Assembly (NCBI GenBank): GCA_046328125.1
Contig: JAXLXF010000039.1
Coordinates: forward strand, 6,967 to 70,966
Length of the DNA stretch: 64,000 nucleotides
Direction of reading: 5' to 3'
Origin: JADZEM01 sp046328125
Lineage (GTDB): Bacteria > Chloroflexota > UBA6077 > JACCZL01
The notes below the pieces were generated by a model. It had not been told where the DNA came from. It did not search any database and saw only the letters and a program-made list of their open reading frames with translations. Made by a program: the position numbers and the translations under genes. This document shows positions 26,348-34,696 of the stretch, piece after piece. Position 1 is the stretch's first letter; each line of letters starts with the position of its first letter.

Positions 26348-27832
26348 ATGAGCACGTCGCGCGCGTTCCCCGATCCTGTCTACGCCGATACGATTCTCGC
26401 GCCACAATTCGCGGCGTCCCAGCGCTGGCTGTTCGGGCCGATGCTGGACGCCAGCGAGGCGCACTTGTTGATGCTCCAGGCGACCGGCCTGATGAGCGCC
26501 GCCCAGGCCGCCCGCGTCTGGACCGCCCTGGCCGCCGTCCGCGAGGCCGGCGCCGACAGCTTCGCCTACGATCCGCACGTCGAAGACCTGTTCTTCCAGA
26601 TGGAGGCGCGGATCGTGGAGGTGGCCGGCGAGGAGGCCGGCGGCAACCTGCACCTCGCCCGCAGCCGCAACGACCTGGACGCCGCGATGGCCCGACTGTG
26701 TCTGCGCGGCATGTTGATCCAGGTGCACGCCTGCCTGGAGCGGCTCCGCGAGACCCTGCTGCGGCGCATCGAGGAGCACGCCGAGACGCTGATGCCCGGC
26801 CACACCCACACCCAGCCGGCCCAGCCCACCACGCTCGGGCACTTCCTGGCCGCCACCGCCGAGGCGCTGGAGCGGGACACGGTGCGGGTCCAGGCGGCGT
26901 TCGCGCGGACCAATCGCGGGCCGCTCGGGGCGGCTGCGCTGACCACGACCGGCTTCGCCATCGACCGCGAGCTGACGGCGGCCTTGCTCGGCTTCGACGA
27001 CGTGGTGACCAACAGCTACGACGCCATCGGCGGGGTGGACTACGCGCTGGAGAGCGTGTCGGCGCTGGTCACCTGCACGCTCGGGCTGGCACGGCTGATC
27101 CACGAGCTGCTGCTCTGGGCCACCCGCGAGTACGGCACCCTCCGCATCGACGACAGCTTCATTCAGATCAGCAGCATCATGCCCCAGAAGCGGAACCCCG
27201 TCGTGCTGGAGCATTTGCGGGCGCGAGTTGGCTGGGTGCTCGGGACGGCAGCCACGGCGCAGGCGCTGGTGCACGGCGCGGCGTTCGGCGACACGGTGGA
27301 CGTGGAGGACGAGTTTTACGAGCCGCTGTTCCGGACCTTCGAGCACGGCATCGCCTTGCTGCGGCTGGCCGAGTCGGCGCTGGCAACCTGCCAGTTCGAC
27401 GCCGAGAAGCTGGCCGCTCGCGCCACCGAGGGGTTCACCACCGCGACCGAGCTCGCAGACACGCTGGTGCGCGTGTGCGGCCTCTCGTTCCGGCAAGCCC
27501 ACCGGGTCGCCTCGACCACAGTCCGCAAGGCCGGCGCCGAGCCAGCGGCCGTGACGGTCGAGCTGGTGAGCGAGGCAGCTCGTGAGGCGCTCGGCGCGGA
27601 GCTGGGCGGGACCGTGCGCCTGACCGCCGAGCAGCTCCAGGCTGCGCTGGACCCGTGGGCGTTCGTGCGCGCCCGGACCATCCCTGGCGGGCCGGCCCCG
27701 GAGACGGTGCGGGCGCACGTGGAGCAGATGCGCGAGACGCTGGCCCAGGATGGCATCTGGCGGAGCACCGTGGAGTCCCAGGTGGAGCAGAGCCGCGCCG
27801 AGCGCTACGCCCGCGCCACCGCCCTCCACTGA
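26348..27832 (+). CDS. Argininosuccinate lyase-family enzyme
   Basis: A 494-aa member of the fumarase/aspartase superfamily closest to argininosuccinate lyase, which splits argininosuccinate to arginine and fumarate. Family blocks are present: HLARSRNDLDAAMARL, GHTHTQPAQPTTLGH (general-base region), and the signature SSIMPQKRNP (residues 275-284) with catalytic Ser in the mobile loop. The N-terminus lacks the usual WGGRF opening, and the C-terminal third is Ala-rich and divergent. No argG or other arginine genes are near. It may be a catabolic or paralogous lyase acting on a related amino-succinate, so no symbol is given. Confidence 0.8.
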   Translation: MSTSRAFPDPVYADTILAPQFAASQRWLFGPMLDASEAHLLMLQATGLMSAAQAARVWTALAAVREAGADSFAYDPHVEDLFFQMEARIVEVAGEEAGGNLHLARSRNDLDAAMARLCLRGMLIQVHACLERLRETLLRRIEEHAETLMPGHTHTQPAQPTTLGHFLAATAEALERDTVRVQAAFARTNRGPLGAAALTTTGFAIDRELTAALLGFDDVVTNSYDAIGGVDYALESVSALVTCTLGLARLIHELLLWATREYGTLRIDDSFIQISSIMPQKRNPVVLEHLRARVGWVLGTAATAQALVHGAAFGDTVDVEDEFYEPLFRTFEHGIALLRLAESALATCQFDAEKLAARATEGFTTATELADTLVRVCGLSFRQAHRVASTTVRKAGAEPAAVTVELVSEAAREALGAELGGTVRLTAEQLQAALDPWAFVRARTIPGGPAPETVRAHVEQMRETLAQDGIWRSTVESQVEQSRAERYARATALH

Positions 27833-27875
27833 GCGAGGTCCGCAAGCTGTTGCAAGTCAGCTCGGTTCACCTGAC

Positions 27876-27948
27876 CTCCACGCCACAGCCGACAGTCGGG
27901 CTGCGCCCGGCCCCGGGTCGCTTGCTCTCGCAGCGACGTGGCGTGGAG
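27876..27948. repeat. Inverted repeat between convergent genes
   Basis: CTCCACGCCAC (27876-27886) and GTGGCGTGGAG (27938-27948) are perfect 11-bp arms with a 51-nt GC-rich loop. It occupies the gap between the lyase and dehydrogenase stop codons, so a shared terminator is possible. Confidence 0.4.
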
Positions 27949-27958
27949 TCAACAGCGG

Positions 27959-28975
27959 CTAAAAGCCTTCCAGGACCACTTTCCCCCTGGCCCGGCCGCT
28001 CTCCACCAGGAGGTGCGCCTTCTTCATGTTGCTGGCAGTGATGGCACCCAGGTGCTCGCCGAGCGTCGTCCGCAGTACGCCAGCATCGAGCAACGACGCG
28101 ACCTCGTCGAGCAGCAGGTGCTGGCCGATCATGTCCGGCGTCTGGAACACTGGCCGTGTGAACATCAGCTCCCAGTGCACCGAGATCGCCTTTGGCTTCA
28201 GCGGCACGATGTCCAGCGTGGCCGGATTGTCGATCAAGGCCAGCTTGCCTTGCGGCGCGAGGATCTCCGCGTAGGATGGATAGTGCTGGTCCGTCGCGGT
28301 CAGGCTGGCGATCGCCTCGACCTGGGGCGCCCCAACCCGCCGAAGCTCCTCCGCGAGCGGCTTGCGGTGGTCGATGACGTGATGAGCACCGAGATCGAGG
28401 CACCAGGCCGTCGTCTCGGGGCGGGATGCCGTCGCGATGACCGTCAGACCGGTCAACTTGCGGGCCAGTTGGATCAGGATCGAGCCGACGCCGCCGGCCC
28501 CGCCCACGATCAGCAGGCTGCCGGCGTCCGGACGCTCGCCGCGTGGCACGCCGAGCCGGTCGAACAGCAGCTCCCAGGCGGTGATCGCGGTCAGCGGCAG
28601 CGCGGCGGCCTCGGCGTCCGACAGCGACGCTGGCTTGTGCCCGACGATCCGCTCGTCCACGAGATGCAGCTCCGAGTTCGTGCCCGGCCGCGCGATCGAG
28701 CCGGCGTAAAACACCTCGTCGCCCGGACGGAAGAGCGTCACCTCCGCCCCGACAGCCTCCACCGCCCCGACGGCGTCGTAGCCCAGCACGCGCACCTCGC
28801 CAGGGGGTGGCGTGGCGCGCATCCGCTGCTTCGTGTCGACCGGGTTGACCGAGACGGCACGGACCCTGACCAGCAGATCGCGCGGGCCGGGCGTCGGCTC
28901 CGGCAGCTCCAGATCGAGCAAAGAATCCTCAGCCGAGATCGGCAGGCTCTGACGGTAGCCAACCGCTTTCATCAT
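27959..28975 (-). CDS. Zinc-binding alcohol dehydrogenase-family quinone oxidoreductase
   Basis: A 338-aa NAD(P)H-dependent medium-chain dehydrogenase. ATG ATG at 28975/28972 follows AAGG; a GTG at 28984 is also in frame. It has a GroES-like N-terminus (LLVRVRAVSVNPVDTKQR), a GYDAVGAVEAVG turn and a Rossmann fold with GGAGGVGSILIQLA. Catalytic-zinc Cys/His and the structural four-Cys lobe are absent, as in quinone oxidoreductases, so reduction of quinones or enones is likely. HWELMFTRPVFQTPDMIGQH and LLVESGRARGKVVL match the ZADH/adh_fam_1 subgroup. Confidence 0.85.
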   Translation of the reverse strand: MMKAVGYRQSLPISAEDSLLDLELPEPTPGPRDLLVRVRAVSVNPVDTKQRMRATPPPGEVRVLGYDAVGAVEAVGAEVTLFRPGDEVFYAGSIARPGTNSELHLVDERIVGHKPASLSDAEAAALPLTAITAWELLFDRLGVPRGERPDAGSLLIVGGAGGVGSILIQLARKLTGLTVIATASRPETTAWCLDLGAHHVIDHRKPLAEELRRVGAPQVEAIASLTATDQHYPSYAEILAPQGKLALIDNPATLDIVPLKPKAISVHWELMFTRPVFQTPDMIGQHLLLDEVASLLDAGVLRTTLGEHLGAITASNMKKAHLLVESGRARGKVVLEGF

Positions 28976-29175
28976 CCGTGGCACCTTTCTCGCCAGGACT
29001 GTCCAGGACGCACCAATCCTGCTCCTGGCTCGCCTGGGTGAGTCTGCCCGTCACAACAGGACGTTGGCCGAAAACAGTCCGGCCTCCTGCTGCCAACAGT
29101 TTCGGCCGAGATCCGTCTTCCTCAGTGAACGTCACGACAGTCACCCTACCCGCTGGCGACACGACGGAGGCAGAC

Positions 29176-30231
29176 ATGATGGAAGAGCAGCCGCGCGCGA
29201 CGCTCCCGGACGAGACGCGGAACCTTGGCGTCGCGACCTCGACGGCGCGCGAGATTCGCAACGTCGGGATGTTGGATCTCTCCGGCCTGGACGCTCCCGA
29301 GGCGCTGGACGGCGTCGTCAGCATCCGCAACGTCGGCGTCATCATCGTGCCGGAGCCACTGGTCCCGCGTCTCAGCCGCATCCCGATGCGCAACGTCGGC
29401 TCCACCATCCCGGTGCCAGCCGGCGCCCGCCCCCGGATCTTCTCCGGCGAGACGATCCTGAGTGGCGAGGCGCTGGCGAACGCGGATGGCAACCCGGACG
29501 ACGTGTTGATCGTGACTGGCACCCTGGCGATCACCTCGCCGGTGGCGAAGGTCGGCTACAGCCAGTTCATCGCATCCGGCGAGGTAATCGCCCCGGAGGG
29601 CAGCGAGGCGGCGCTCGGCTCCGGGCTGAGCCGGATGTCCGGCGACCTGTTCTACTACCCGTACACGGCGGGGTCGAGCGTCCGAGTGCGCGTTGGCGCC
29701 CAGGAGCTGACCGGCCGCGACCTCGCCAACCCGAGCGGCCAGGAGTCCGACATCCTGCTCGTCGTCGGCACGCTGGCGGTGAGCGGCCAGGTCGAGCGGC
29801 TCGGCTACCAGCACGTGGTGGTGGTGGGCACGACGGTGCTACCGCCCGGTTGCGAGGACGTGCTGGCCGGCCGCGTCATCAGCGTCGGTGGCCGCGTCGT
29901 CTACTCCACGGCTCCGCTGCGCCAGTTCACCGGCAACGACTCGTTCGGGCGCGACTTCTTCGAGTACCTGGACGAGCCGATCCTGCTCTCGTACACCGGC
30001 AATTGCACGCTGGAAGAGGACGTCACGCCCGACCTGCTCAAGCAGAAGGTGGCCGGCATCATCCTGACCGGCAACCTGATCGCTCCCCGCGCGGCCCTGG
30101 GGGCGGTCCAGGCGCTGACGCTGGCGAAGCGGGGCAACATCTCGGCCAGCGACGACCCGCGCGTGCTCGAACGGATGCGAGAGCGCGAGCGCGAACGTGC
30201 GCGCAACCGAGACGACGGCGACCGGGCCTGA
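29176..30231 (+). CDS. RNVG-repeat protein, probable beta-solenoid, function unknown
   Basis: A 351-aa protein. The ATG follows GGAGG (29166-29170); the longer upstream frame is not protein-like. It opens with four spaced copies of RN(V/L)G at residues 15, 28, 51 and 72, each followed by short hydrophobic strands (VGVIIVPEPLVP, VGSTIPVPAGA). Two longer repeats follow: DDVLIVTGTLAITSPVAKVGY and SDILLVVGTLAVSGQVERLGY, each leading to a strand and VIAPEG/VLPPGC turn. A third, GIILTGNLIAPRAALGAVQ, closes it. The pattern of short strands and turns suggests a beta-helix or bactofilin-like solenoid. The C-terminus is a charged Arg/Glu helix. There is no signal peptide. It is the first gene before an ECF sigma factor, 3 bp downstream. 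Confidence 0.7.
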   Translation: MMEEQPRATLPDETRNLGVATSTAREIRNVGMLDLSGLDAPEALDGVVSIRNVGVIIVPEPLVPRLSRIPMRNVGSTIPVPAGARPRIFSGETILSGEALANADGNPDDVLIVTGTLAITSPVAKVGYSQFIASGEVIAPEGSEAALGSGLSRMSGDLFYYPYTAGSSVRVRVGAQELTGRDLANPSGQESDILLVVGTLAVSGQVERLGYQHVVVVGTTVLPPGCEDVLAGRVISVGGRVVYSTAPLRQFTGNDSFGRDFFEYLDEPILLSYTGNCTLEEDVTPDLLKQKVAGIILTGNLIAPRAALGAVQALTLAKRGNISASDDPRVLERMRERERERARNRDDGDRA

Positions 30232-30234
30232 TCG

Positions 30235-30927
30235 ATGGACCGGACAGGATGGCCGCCGCCGGCCCCCGCGGCGGTCGAGCGTCACGCCGGGGCCGTGCAG
30301 TCCGAGGACGAGACGGCCCGGTTCGACGCCCTCTACGAGGCGCATCGGCAGGCGCTGCACGCCTTCTTCCTCGGGCGGACTTCGGACGCCGAGCTGGCGC
30401 TCGACCTGCTTCAGGAGGCGTTCGTGCGGGCCTGGCGCAACCTGGGGACGCTGTCGGTCTTGAGTCCACAACGGCAGCGCGCCTGGCTGTTCGCCGTCGC
30501 CCGGAACCTGGTAGTGGACCAGTACCGGAGCCGAGCGGCGCGCGGCGCAGCCCACGACGCGCTGGCCGCCTCGCTCGACCCGTCCGAGCAGGTTGCCGAC
30601 GGTCCGGAGGTGACGACCGAGCGCGACCGCGACGTTCAGCTCGTGGACGAGGCGATCGGCCGCCTCCCCGAAGATCTGCGGACGGTGCTGCTGCTCCAGC
30701 TGGTCGGCGAGCGCACCAGCGCCGAGATCGGCGAGCTCCTGGGGCGGCCGGCTGGAACCGTCCGCTACCAGCTCTCGCGAGCACGCAAGCGGCTGACGGA
30801 GCTGCTCCGCGCGCTCGACGCGGAGGACACTCGCGTGGACCTGCCGTCGGACACCAACGCGACGTACTTCGACCGTCCGTCCTCGCCTCGTTCCCCGACC
30901 CGCTCCCGCGTGAGCCTGGAGGTGTGA
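30235..30927 (+). CDS. ECF-type RNA polymerase sigma factor
   Basis: A 230-aa extracytoplasmic-function sigma factor. Sigma-2 is visible as FDALYEAHRQALHAFFLGR then ALDLLQEAFVRAWRNLG, with AWLFAVARNLVVDQYRSR at the -10 recognition part. Sigma-4 is LPEDLRTVLLLQLVGERTSAEIGELLGRPAGTVRYQLSRARKRL, the -35-binding helix-turn-helix. The C-terminal ~30 residues are a polar tail. It begins 3 bp after the repeat protein and is followed 2 bp later by a small gene, so all are likely one operon. No classical membrane anti-sigma factor is adjacent; either flanking protein might fill that role. Confidence 0.9.
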   Translation: MDRTGWPPPAPAAVERHAGAVQSEDETARFDALYEAHRQALHAFFLGRTSDAELALDLLQEAFVRAWRNLGTLSVLSPQRQRAWLFAVARNLVVDQYRSRAARGAAHDALAASLDPSEQVADGPEVTTERDRDVQLVDEAIGRLPEDLRTVLLLQLVGERTSAEIGELLGRPAGTVRYQLSRARKRLTELLRALDAEDTRVDLPSDTNATYFDRPSSPRSPTRSRVSLEV

Positions 30928-30929
30928 CC

Positions 30930-31295
30930 GTGCCGTCCGACACGCCCAACCGACGCGTCTCCTCCACGCCGTACACCGGGCGGGCGCTGACCGCGCTGCT
31001 CGCGCGCTGGGCGACGACCCGCCGCCTGACCGCGAGCCAGTCCTCGGCGATCCGGGCGGCCGTCGTCGCGACGCCCGCGCAGCCGGGCTTCGACTGGTTC
31101 TGGCGGCTCCTCAATCCGACAGACGGCACGGCGTTCCGCAACGCGAGGTGGATGGTCGAGACGGTCAGGCCGCCGCTGGCTCCAGCCGCCGAACCGTTCG
31201 CCCTGGGGCCGCTGACGGACGCACCGTGGACGGACTGGTCCGGCGCCTGGGAGCACGACGACGCCGAGTATCAGCCGTATCTGCGGCTCGGCTGA
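30930..31295 (+). CDS. Small unknown protein coupled to the sigma factor
   Basis: A 121-aa protein starting at GTG 30930, 7 nt after GGAGG (30918-30922), which itself lies in the last codons of the sigma gene. An in-frame GTG at 30924 is too close to that site. Helical first half (RALTALLARWATTRRLTASQSSAIRAAVVA) and a Trp/Pro-rich second half (GFDWFWRLLNPTDGTAF, DAPWTDWSGAWEHDDAEYQPYLRLG). No membrane helix. Tight coupling to the sigma gene makes a soluble anti-sigma or accessory role possible, but nothing in the sequence proves it. Confidence 0.65.
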   Translation: MPSDTPNRRVSSTPYTGRALTALLARWATTRRLTASQSSAIRAAVVATPAQPGFDWFWRLLNPTDGTAFRNARWMVETVRPPLAPAAEPFALGPLTDAPWTDWSGAWEHDDAEYQPYLRLG

Positions 31296-31303
31296 GGGCG
31301 ACC

Positions 31304-32563
31304 GTGGCCGCGTCCGCCCTCGACCTGCGCACGCACCGCGACTTCCTGAAGCTGTGGGCTGGCGAGACGGTCTCGCTGTTCGGCTCCCAGGTGACGCTGC
31401 TGGCGCTGCCGTTGACCGCCATCCTGCTGCTCGACGCCAGCCCGCTACAGATGGGCCTGCTGCGGGCGGCCAGCACCCTGCCGTTCCTGCTCGTGGGGCT
31501 GGCGGCGGGGGTCTGGGTGGACCGCGCCCGCCGCCGCCCGATCCTGATCGGCGCGGACCTCGGGCGGGCGCTGCTGCTGGCGGCGATCCCGGTCGCGGCC
31601 TTCGCCGGCCTGCTGCGCATCGAGCTGCTCTATCTGGTCGGGTTCGCCGTGGGGCTGCTCACGGTGTTCTTCGACGTGGCGTACCTGGCCTACCTGCCGG
31701 TGCTGGTCCATCGCGAGCAGCTGGTCGAGGGGAACGCGAAGCTCGAGATCAGCCGGTCGGTCGCGCAGATCGGGGGGCCGGGGCTGGCCGGCGGCCTGGT
31801 CCAGCTGATGGGCGCCGCTGCCGCGGTCGTGTTCGACGCCGCATCGTATCTTGCGTCGGCGGCCTGCCTGTGGGGCATCCGCGCGGAGGAGCCGCCGCCC
31901 ACGACAGACGGCCAGCGTGGCATCTGGGCGGAGCTTTGGGAGGGCCTCGCGACGATCGTCGAGAGCCCGGTCCTACGCTCCATCGCGGCCTGCACCGCGC
32001 TGATGAACCTGTTCGGGAGCGCGGCGCAGGCCGTCTTCGTGCTCTTCCTGGTACGAGATCTCGGCATCGCGTCAGGCGTGACTGGCCTGGTGATGGCGGC
32101 GCTGGGGCCGGGCGCCCTGGTCGGCGCGTTGACCGCTCAGCGGGTCGCGGCTCGCTTCGGCGTCGGGCGGACGCTCGGCGCGAGCATCGTCGGTTCGCTG
32201 GTACCGGCGCTGCTCATCGCCGGAGCCGACGGTCCGCCGTCGGTCGTGTTGCCGATCCTCGCGCTGGCGCTCTTCCTTCAAGGGCTGCTCGGCACGGTCT
32301 ACAACGTGACCCAGGTGAGCCTGCGGCAGACGCTCGTGCCAGACCGGCTCCAGGGGCGGATGAACGCGACGATGCGGTTCGTCGTCTGGGGCACGCTGCC
32401 AATCGGCTCGCTCGCCGGCGGGGCACTCGGCGAGGCTGTCGGGCTGCGGCCAGTTCTGGCGGTCGGGGTCATCGGCGTGGCGCTCGCGTCGCTGGTCGTC
32501 ACGCGCCCGCCGGTCAGGCGCATCCGTGGTGACGCCGACGATGATGCCGACGCGGCGAGCTAG
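31304..32563 (+). CDS. Major facilitator superfamily exporter
   Basis: A 419-aa membrane protein with about 12 hydrophobic helices. GTG 31304 follows GAGGG, 8 bp after the preceding stop; the longer frame upstream overlaps the small gene and is rejected. The MFS signature between helices 2 and 3 is GVWVDRARRRPILIG. The sequence resembles the EntS/MFS_3 drug- and siderophore-exporter group: FLKLWAGETVSLFGSQVTLLALP at the start and VPDRLQGRMNATMRFVVWGTLPIGSLAGGALG late. The C-terminus is Asp-rich. Position at the end of the sigma operon suggests stress-linked export. Confidence 0.85.
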   Translation: MAASALDLRTHRDFLKLWAGETVSLFGSQVTLLALPLTAILLLDASPLQMGLLRAASTLPFLLVGLAAGVWVDRARRRPILIGADLGRALLLAAIPVAAFAGLLRIELLYLVGFAVGLLTVFFDVAYLAYLPVLVHREQLVEGNAKLEISRSVAQIGGPGLAGGLVQLMGAAAAVVFDAASYLASAACLWGIRAEEPPPTTDGQRGIWAELWEGLATIVESPVLRSIAACTALMNLFGSAAQAVFVLFLVRDLGIASGVTGLVMAALGPGALVGALTAQRVAARFGVGRTLGASIVGSLVPALLIAGADGPPSVVLPILALALFLQGLLGTVYNVTQVSLRQTLVPDRLQGRMNATMRFVVWGTLPIGSLAGGALGEAVGLRPVLAVGVIGVALASLVVTRPPVRRIRGDADDDADAAS

Positions 32564-32814
32564 CCGCCGGCGACCGGGGCGAACAGCTCCAGCAAGTCTC
32601 CCGGCTGCAGGGTCTCGTCGCGCTTGACGGTCTCGCCGTTCTTCGCCACCAACCAGACCTCTTTGGCCGGTACGCCCAGCTGGGCGAGCAGGCCGTCGAT
32701 GGTGATGCCAGGCTCGATCTGGACCGGCACGCCGCCGTACGACCGACTGAAGTAGCTTGTGAGCTCGCCGTGTGGGTGCACGATGACGGTCGGTCCGGCC
32801 GGCTTCTCGGTCAT
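32560..32814 (-). CDS. MoaD/ThiS-type sulfur carrier protein
   Basis: An 84-aa beta-grasp protein ending in LLELFAPVAGG, the Gly-Gly tail used for thiocarboxylation. The ATG at 32814 follows GGGAG; the longer frame is not conserved-looking. Middle part: EPGITIDGLLAQLGVPAKEVWLVAKNGETVKRDETLQPGD, typical of MoaD/ThiS proteins. It overlaps the convergent MFS gene by 4 bp. Given the molybdenum/tungsten enzymes within 10 kb on the same strand, a role in pterin cofactor synthesis is the best guess; a different sulfur-transfer role remains possible. Confidence 0.8.
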   Translation of the reverse strand: MTEKPAGPTVIVHPHGELTSYFSRSYGGVPVQIEPGITIDGLLAQLGVPAKEVWLVAKNGETVKRDETLQPGDLLELFAPVAGG

Positions 32815-33085
32815 GGTCGGGACTCCCAGGCGCCCTCGCGTCTGCCGGGCGTCACCAGAAGCGTACCGGATCGGCGTCGCCCGGCGACGATACCGCCCAC
32901 CGAAAACGAAACGCAACATGGCGGCCGTCCCAACAGGCGTGGTGGCGGCGTTCCCTCACTGTCGTGGCCGCAATCAACAGGCACACGACACCCATACGAC
33001 ATTCCCCCGCTGCCCGGTCGGTTTGAGGAGGCTGACCGGGCAGTTTCACGTCCATCGCACCCACTCGACCGGTTCCCTCTCATAC
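32815..33085. other. Gene-free spacer with one hairpin
   Basis: Between the MoaD-like gene and the mazE promoter. CTGCCCGGTC (33010-33019) and GACCGGGCAG (33034-33043) form a 10-bp hairpin followed by TTT, a plus-strand terminator shape with no obvious upstream plus-strand gene closer than the MFS exporter. The rest shows no convincing reading frame. Confidence 0.4.
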
Positions 33086-33116
33086 CACGACGATGCAAGG
33101 GTCGTGTGATTACAAT
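33086..33116 (+). promoter_or_regulatory. Candidate mazE promoter and operator
   Basis: TACAAT (33111-33116) is a -10 hexamer 27 bp before the MazE ATG. Just upstream is an inverted repeat CACGAC (33086-33091) / GTCGTG (33101-33106) lying where RNA polymerase would bind, which suits MazE-type autorepression. AGGAGG at 33129-33134 is the ribosome-binding site. Confidence 0.45.
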
Positions 33117-33142
33117 GGACGTACAGACAGGAGGCACGTCGC

Positions 33143-33451
33143 ATGGCGGTGAGGCAGCGCATCGTTCGGATCGGCAACTCTCGTGGCGTCCGATTGCCCG
33201 CACACTTGCTTGCAGAGGCGCACCTCGGCGAGGGTGACGAGGTCGAGCTCAGCCTCGAAGCGGACCGGATCGTCCTCCGAGCGGCGCACCGACCGCGCGC
33301 CGGCTGGTCAGAGCAGTTCTCCGAGATGGCGAAGCACGGGGACGATCGCCTGCTCGACGGTGACCGTGCGAGCCTGACCTCATGGGATGACGAGGAGTGG
33401 CGGTTGGATCTTCAGTCCCCGACGATGGTGCCCATCAGCGAGACGTCGTAG
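33143..33451 (+). CDS. MazE/AbrB-type antitoxin, toxin missing
   Basis: A 102-aa protein. The N-terminal swapped-hairpin DNA-binding domain is clear: VRQRIVRIGNSRGVRLPAHLLAEAHLGEGDEVELSLEADRIVLR. The C-terminal half would wrap the MazF toxin and reaches the usual SWDDEEW ending; about 17 further residues (RLDLQSPTMVPISETS) run past it into the 3' end of the convergent gene (40-bp overlap). A mazF gene normally follows directly, but here the other strand is occupied by an XRE regulator. The toxin was probably lost and the reading frame extended to the next stop. Confidence 0.8.
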   Translation: MAVRQRIVRIGNSRGVRLPAHLLAEAHLGEGDEVELSLEADRIVLRAAHRPRAGWSEQFSEMAKHGDDRLLDGDRASLTSWDDEEWRLDLQSPTMVPISETS

Positions 33452-34587
33452 CCGCCCAGCGCCTCGACTTCCAGCCGGAAGAGCGGGCTGGTCAGCGTCT
33501 CCAGCAATGCCTGGACTGGCGGATGCTCGAAGAAGCGGGCCGGGATCGCCAGGTCGTACCGTTCCCGCGCGAGCGGCAGGAAGTGGAGCCCGAGCGCCAG
33601 CGCCGCCGCCCGTACGCCGACCGCCGCGTCCGCCAGGCCGGCCGCGACGCTCTCGGCGGCCGCGAGATGGCTCCTGACCACCGCGTCGTAGCCGGCCACC
33701 CGCCCGGCCCGGACGCCCACTCGTTCGAGCTCCGCGTCCAGCAGGGCACGCGCGCCGCTGCCCGGCTCGCGATTGGCGATCCGCGTGCCTGACCGGGCCA
33801 GGTCGCCAACGTGGGCGATGCCGCGCGGGTTGCCAGGCGCCAGCATCAGCCCCTGCTCCCAGACCGCGAACGTCACCAGCCGCACGTCGTCGCCGAGCAG
33901 GCGTCGGGCGAACGGGACGTTGTACTGGCCGGTCGCCGGGTCGAGGAGATGCGTGCCGGCGAGATGGGCCTCGCCCCGGCTGACGGCCTCCAGCGCTTCG
34001 AGGCTATTGCCACCCTGCCACGCCAGCTCGGTGGTCGGGTGGCGGCGGCGCAGGTGATCTGCCAGCAGGCTGGTCGCCGGATCGCAGCCGACCGCGACGA
34101 CGGTGTTCTCCAGTCGGGCCGGGTCGGTGAACAGCTCGACCTGGACGGGGGCACGCTGTCTGGCGGCGCGCCGTCCCGATTCTGTCTGAGCCGTCGGCTG
34201 TTCGACGGTCGGTCGGACGATGCCGTTGGCGCGGGGCAGGGTCAGCACGACGCCAGCCGAGCCAGTCAGCGGCCGAGCGATCAGGCGTCCGCCCACGTCG
34301 GCCACCTGGACTCGGACCACGGCTTCCGCTCCGAGATCGTCGCCCCCGAGGATCTCGGCCTGGACCTGGGGAAGCTCGTCCACGAGCCGGAACAGCTCGT
34401 CCACGCGGCGCCCGAGCACCCGCGCAAGGCGCAGTGCGACGGTCATGGTGGGGGCGGCCTTGCCGGACTCGATGGCGCTCACGGCCTGGCGGGTCACGCC
34501 AGACCGATGCGCCAGCTCCGCCTGCGAGATGCCGAGCTGCGCTCTGGCGGCCCGCAGCAGGACGTCCAGTGACCCGTGGTCCGCCAC
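33412..34587 (-). CDS. XRE regulator fused to a periplasmic-binding-protein-like domain
   Basis: A 391-aa transcription regulator. Residues ~8-62 are an XRE helix-turn-helix (LRAARAQLGISQAELAHRSGVTRQAVSAIESGKAAPTMTVALRLARVLG). Residues ~160-385 form a PBP-like substrate domain (VAVGCDPATSLLADHLRRRHP, GEAHLAGTHLLDPATGQYNVPF, EQGLMLAPGNPRGI, RIANREPGSGARALLD). The same domain occurs in COG1910 proteins and at the end of some MoeA proteins, linked to molybdate or tungstate. A ligand-sensing role in metal or cofactor supply is likely given the nearby aldehyde oxidoreductase and MoaD-like genes. It overlaps the convergent mazE end by 40 bp. Confidence 0.8.
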   Translation of the reverse strand: MADHGSLDVLLRAARAQLGISQAELAHRSGVTRQAVSAIESGKAAPTMTVALRLARVLGRRVDELFRLVDELPQVQAEILGGDDLGAEAVVRVQVADVGGRLIARPLTGSAGVVLTLPRANGIVRPTVEQPTAQTESGRRAARQRAPVQVELFTDPARLENTVVAVGCDPATSLLADHLRRRHPTTELAWQGGNSLEALEAVSRGEAHLAGTHLLDPATGQYNVPFARRLLGDDVRLVTFAVWEQGLMLAPGNPRGIAHVGDLARSGTRIANREPGSGARALLDAELERVGVRAGRVAGYDAVVRSHLAAAESVAAGLADAAVGVRAAALALGLHFLPLARERYDLAIPARFFEHPPVQALLETLTSPLFRLEVEALGGYDVSLMGTIVGD

Positions 34588-34696
34588 TCTACACCTCCCA
34601 GTACTGGGGCCATCGCCCGTGGTGCCGTGACGGGAGTGTAGAGCGGACTTGACCTCCGGACAAGCGGGCGCGGCACCTCAACCCGCCGATCTGCGC

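Noticed and set aside
29064..30929. The 5' part of a 743-codon frame covering the solenoid and sigma genes
   Set aside because: Only its last 366 bases (30930-31295) look like protein and have a ribosome-binding site; the rest is a shadow frame of two recognisable genes.
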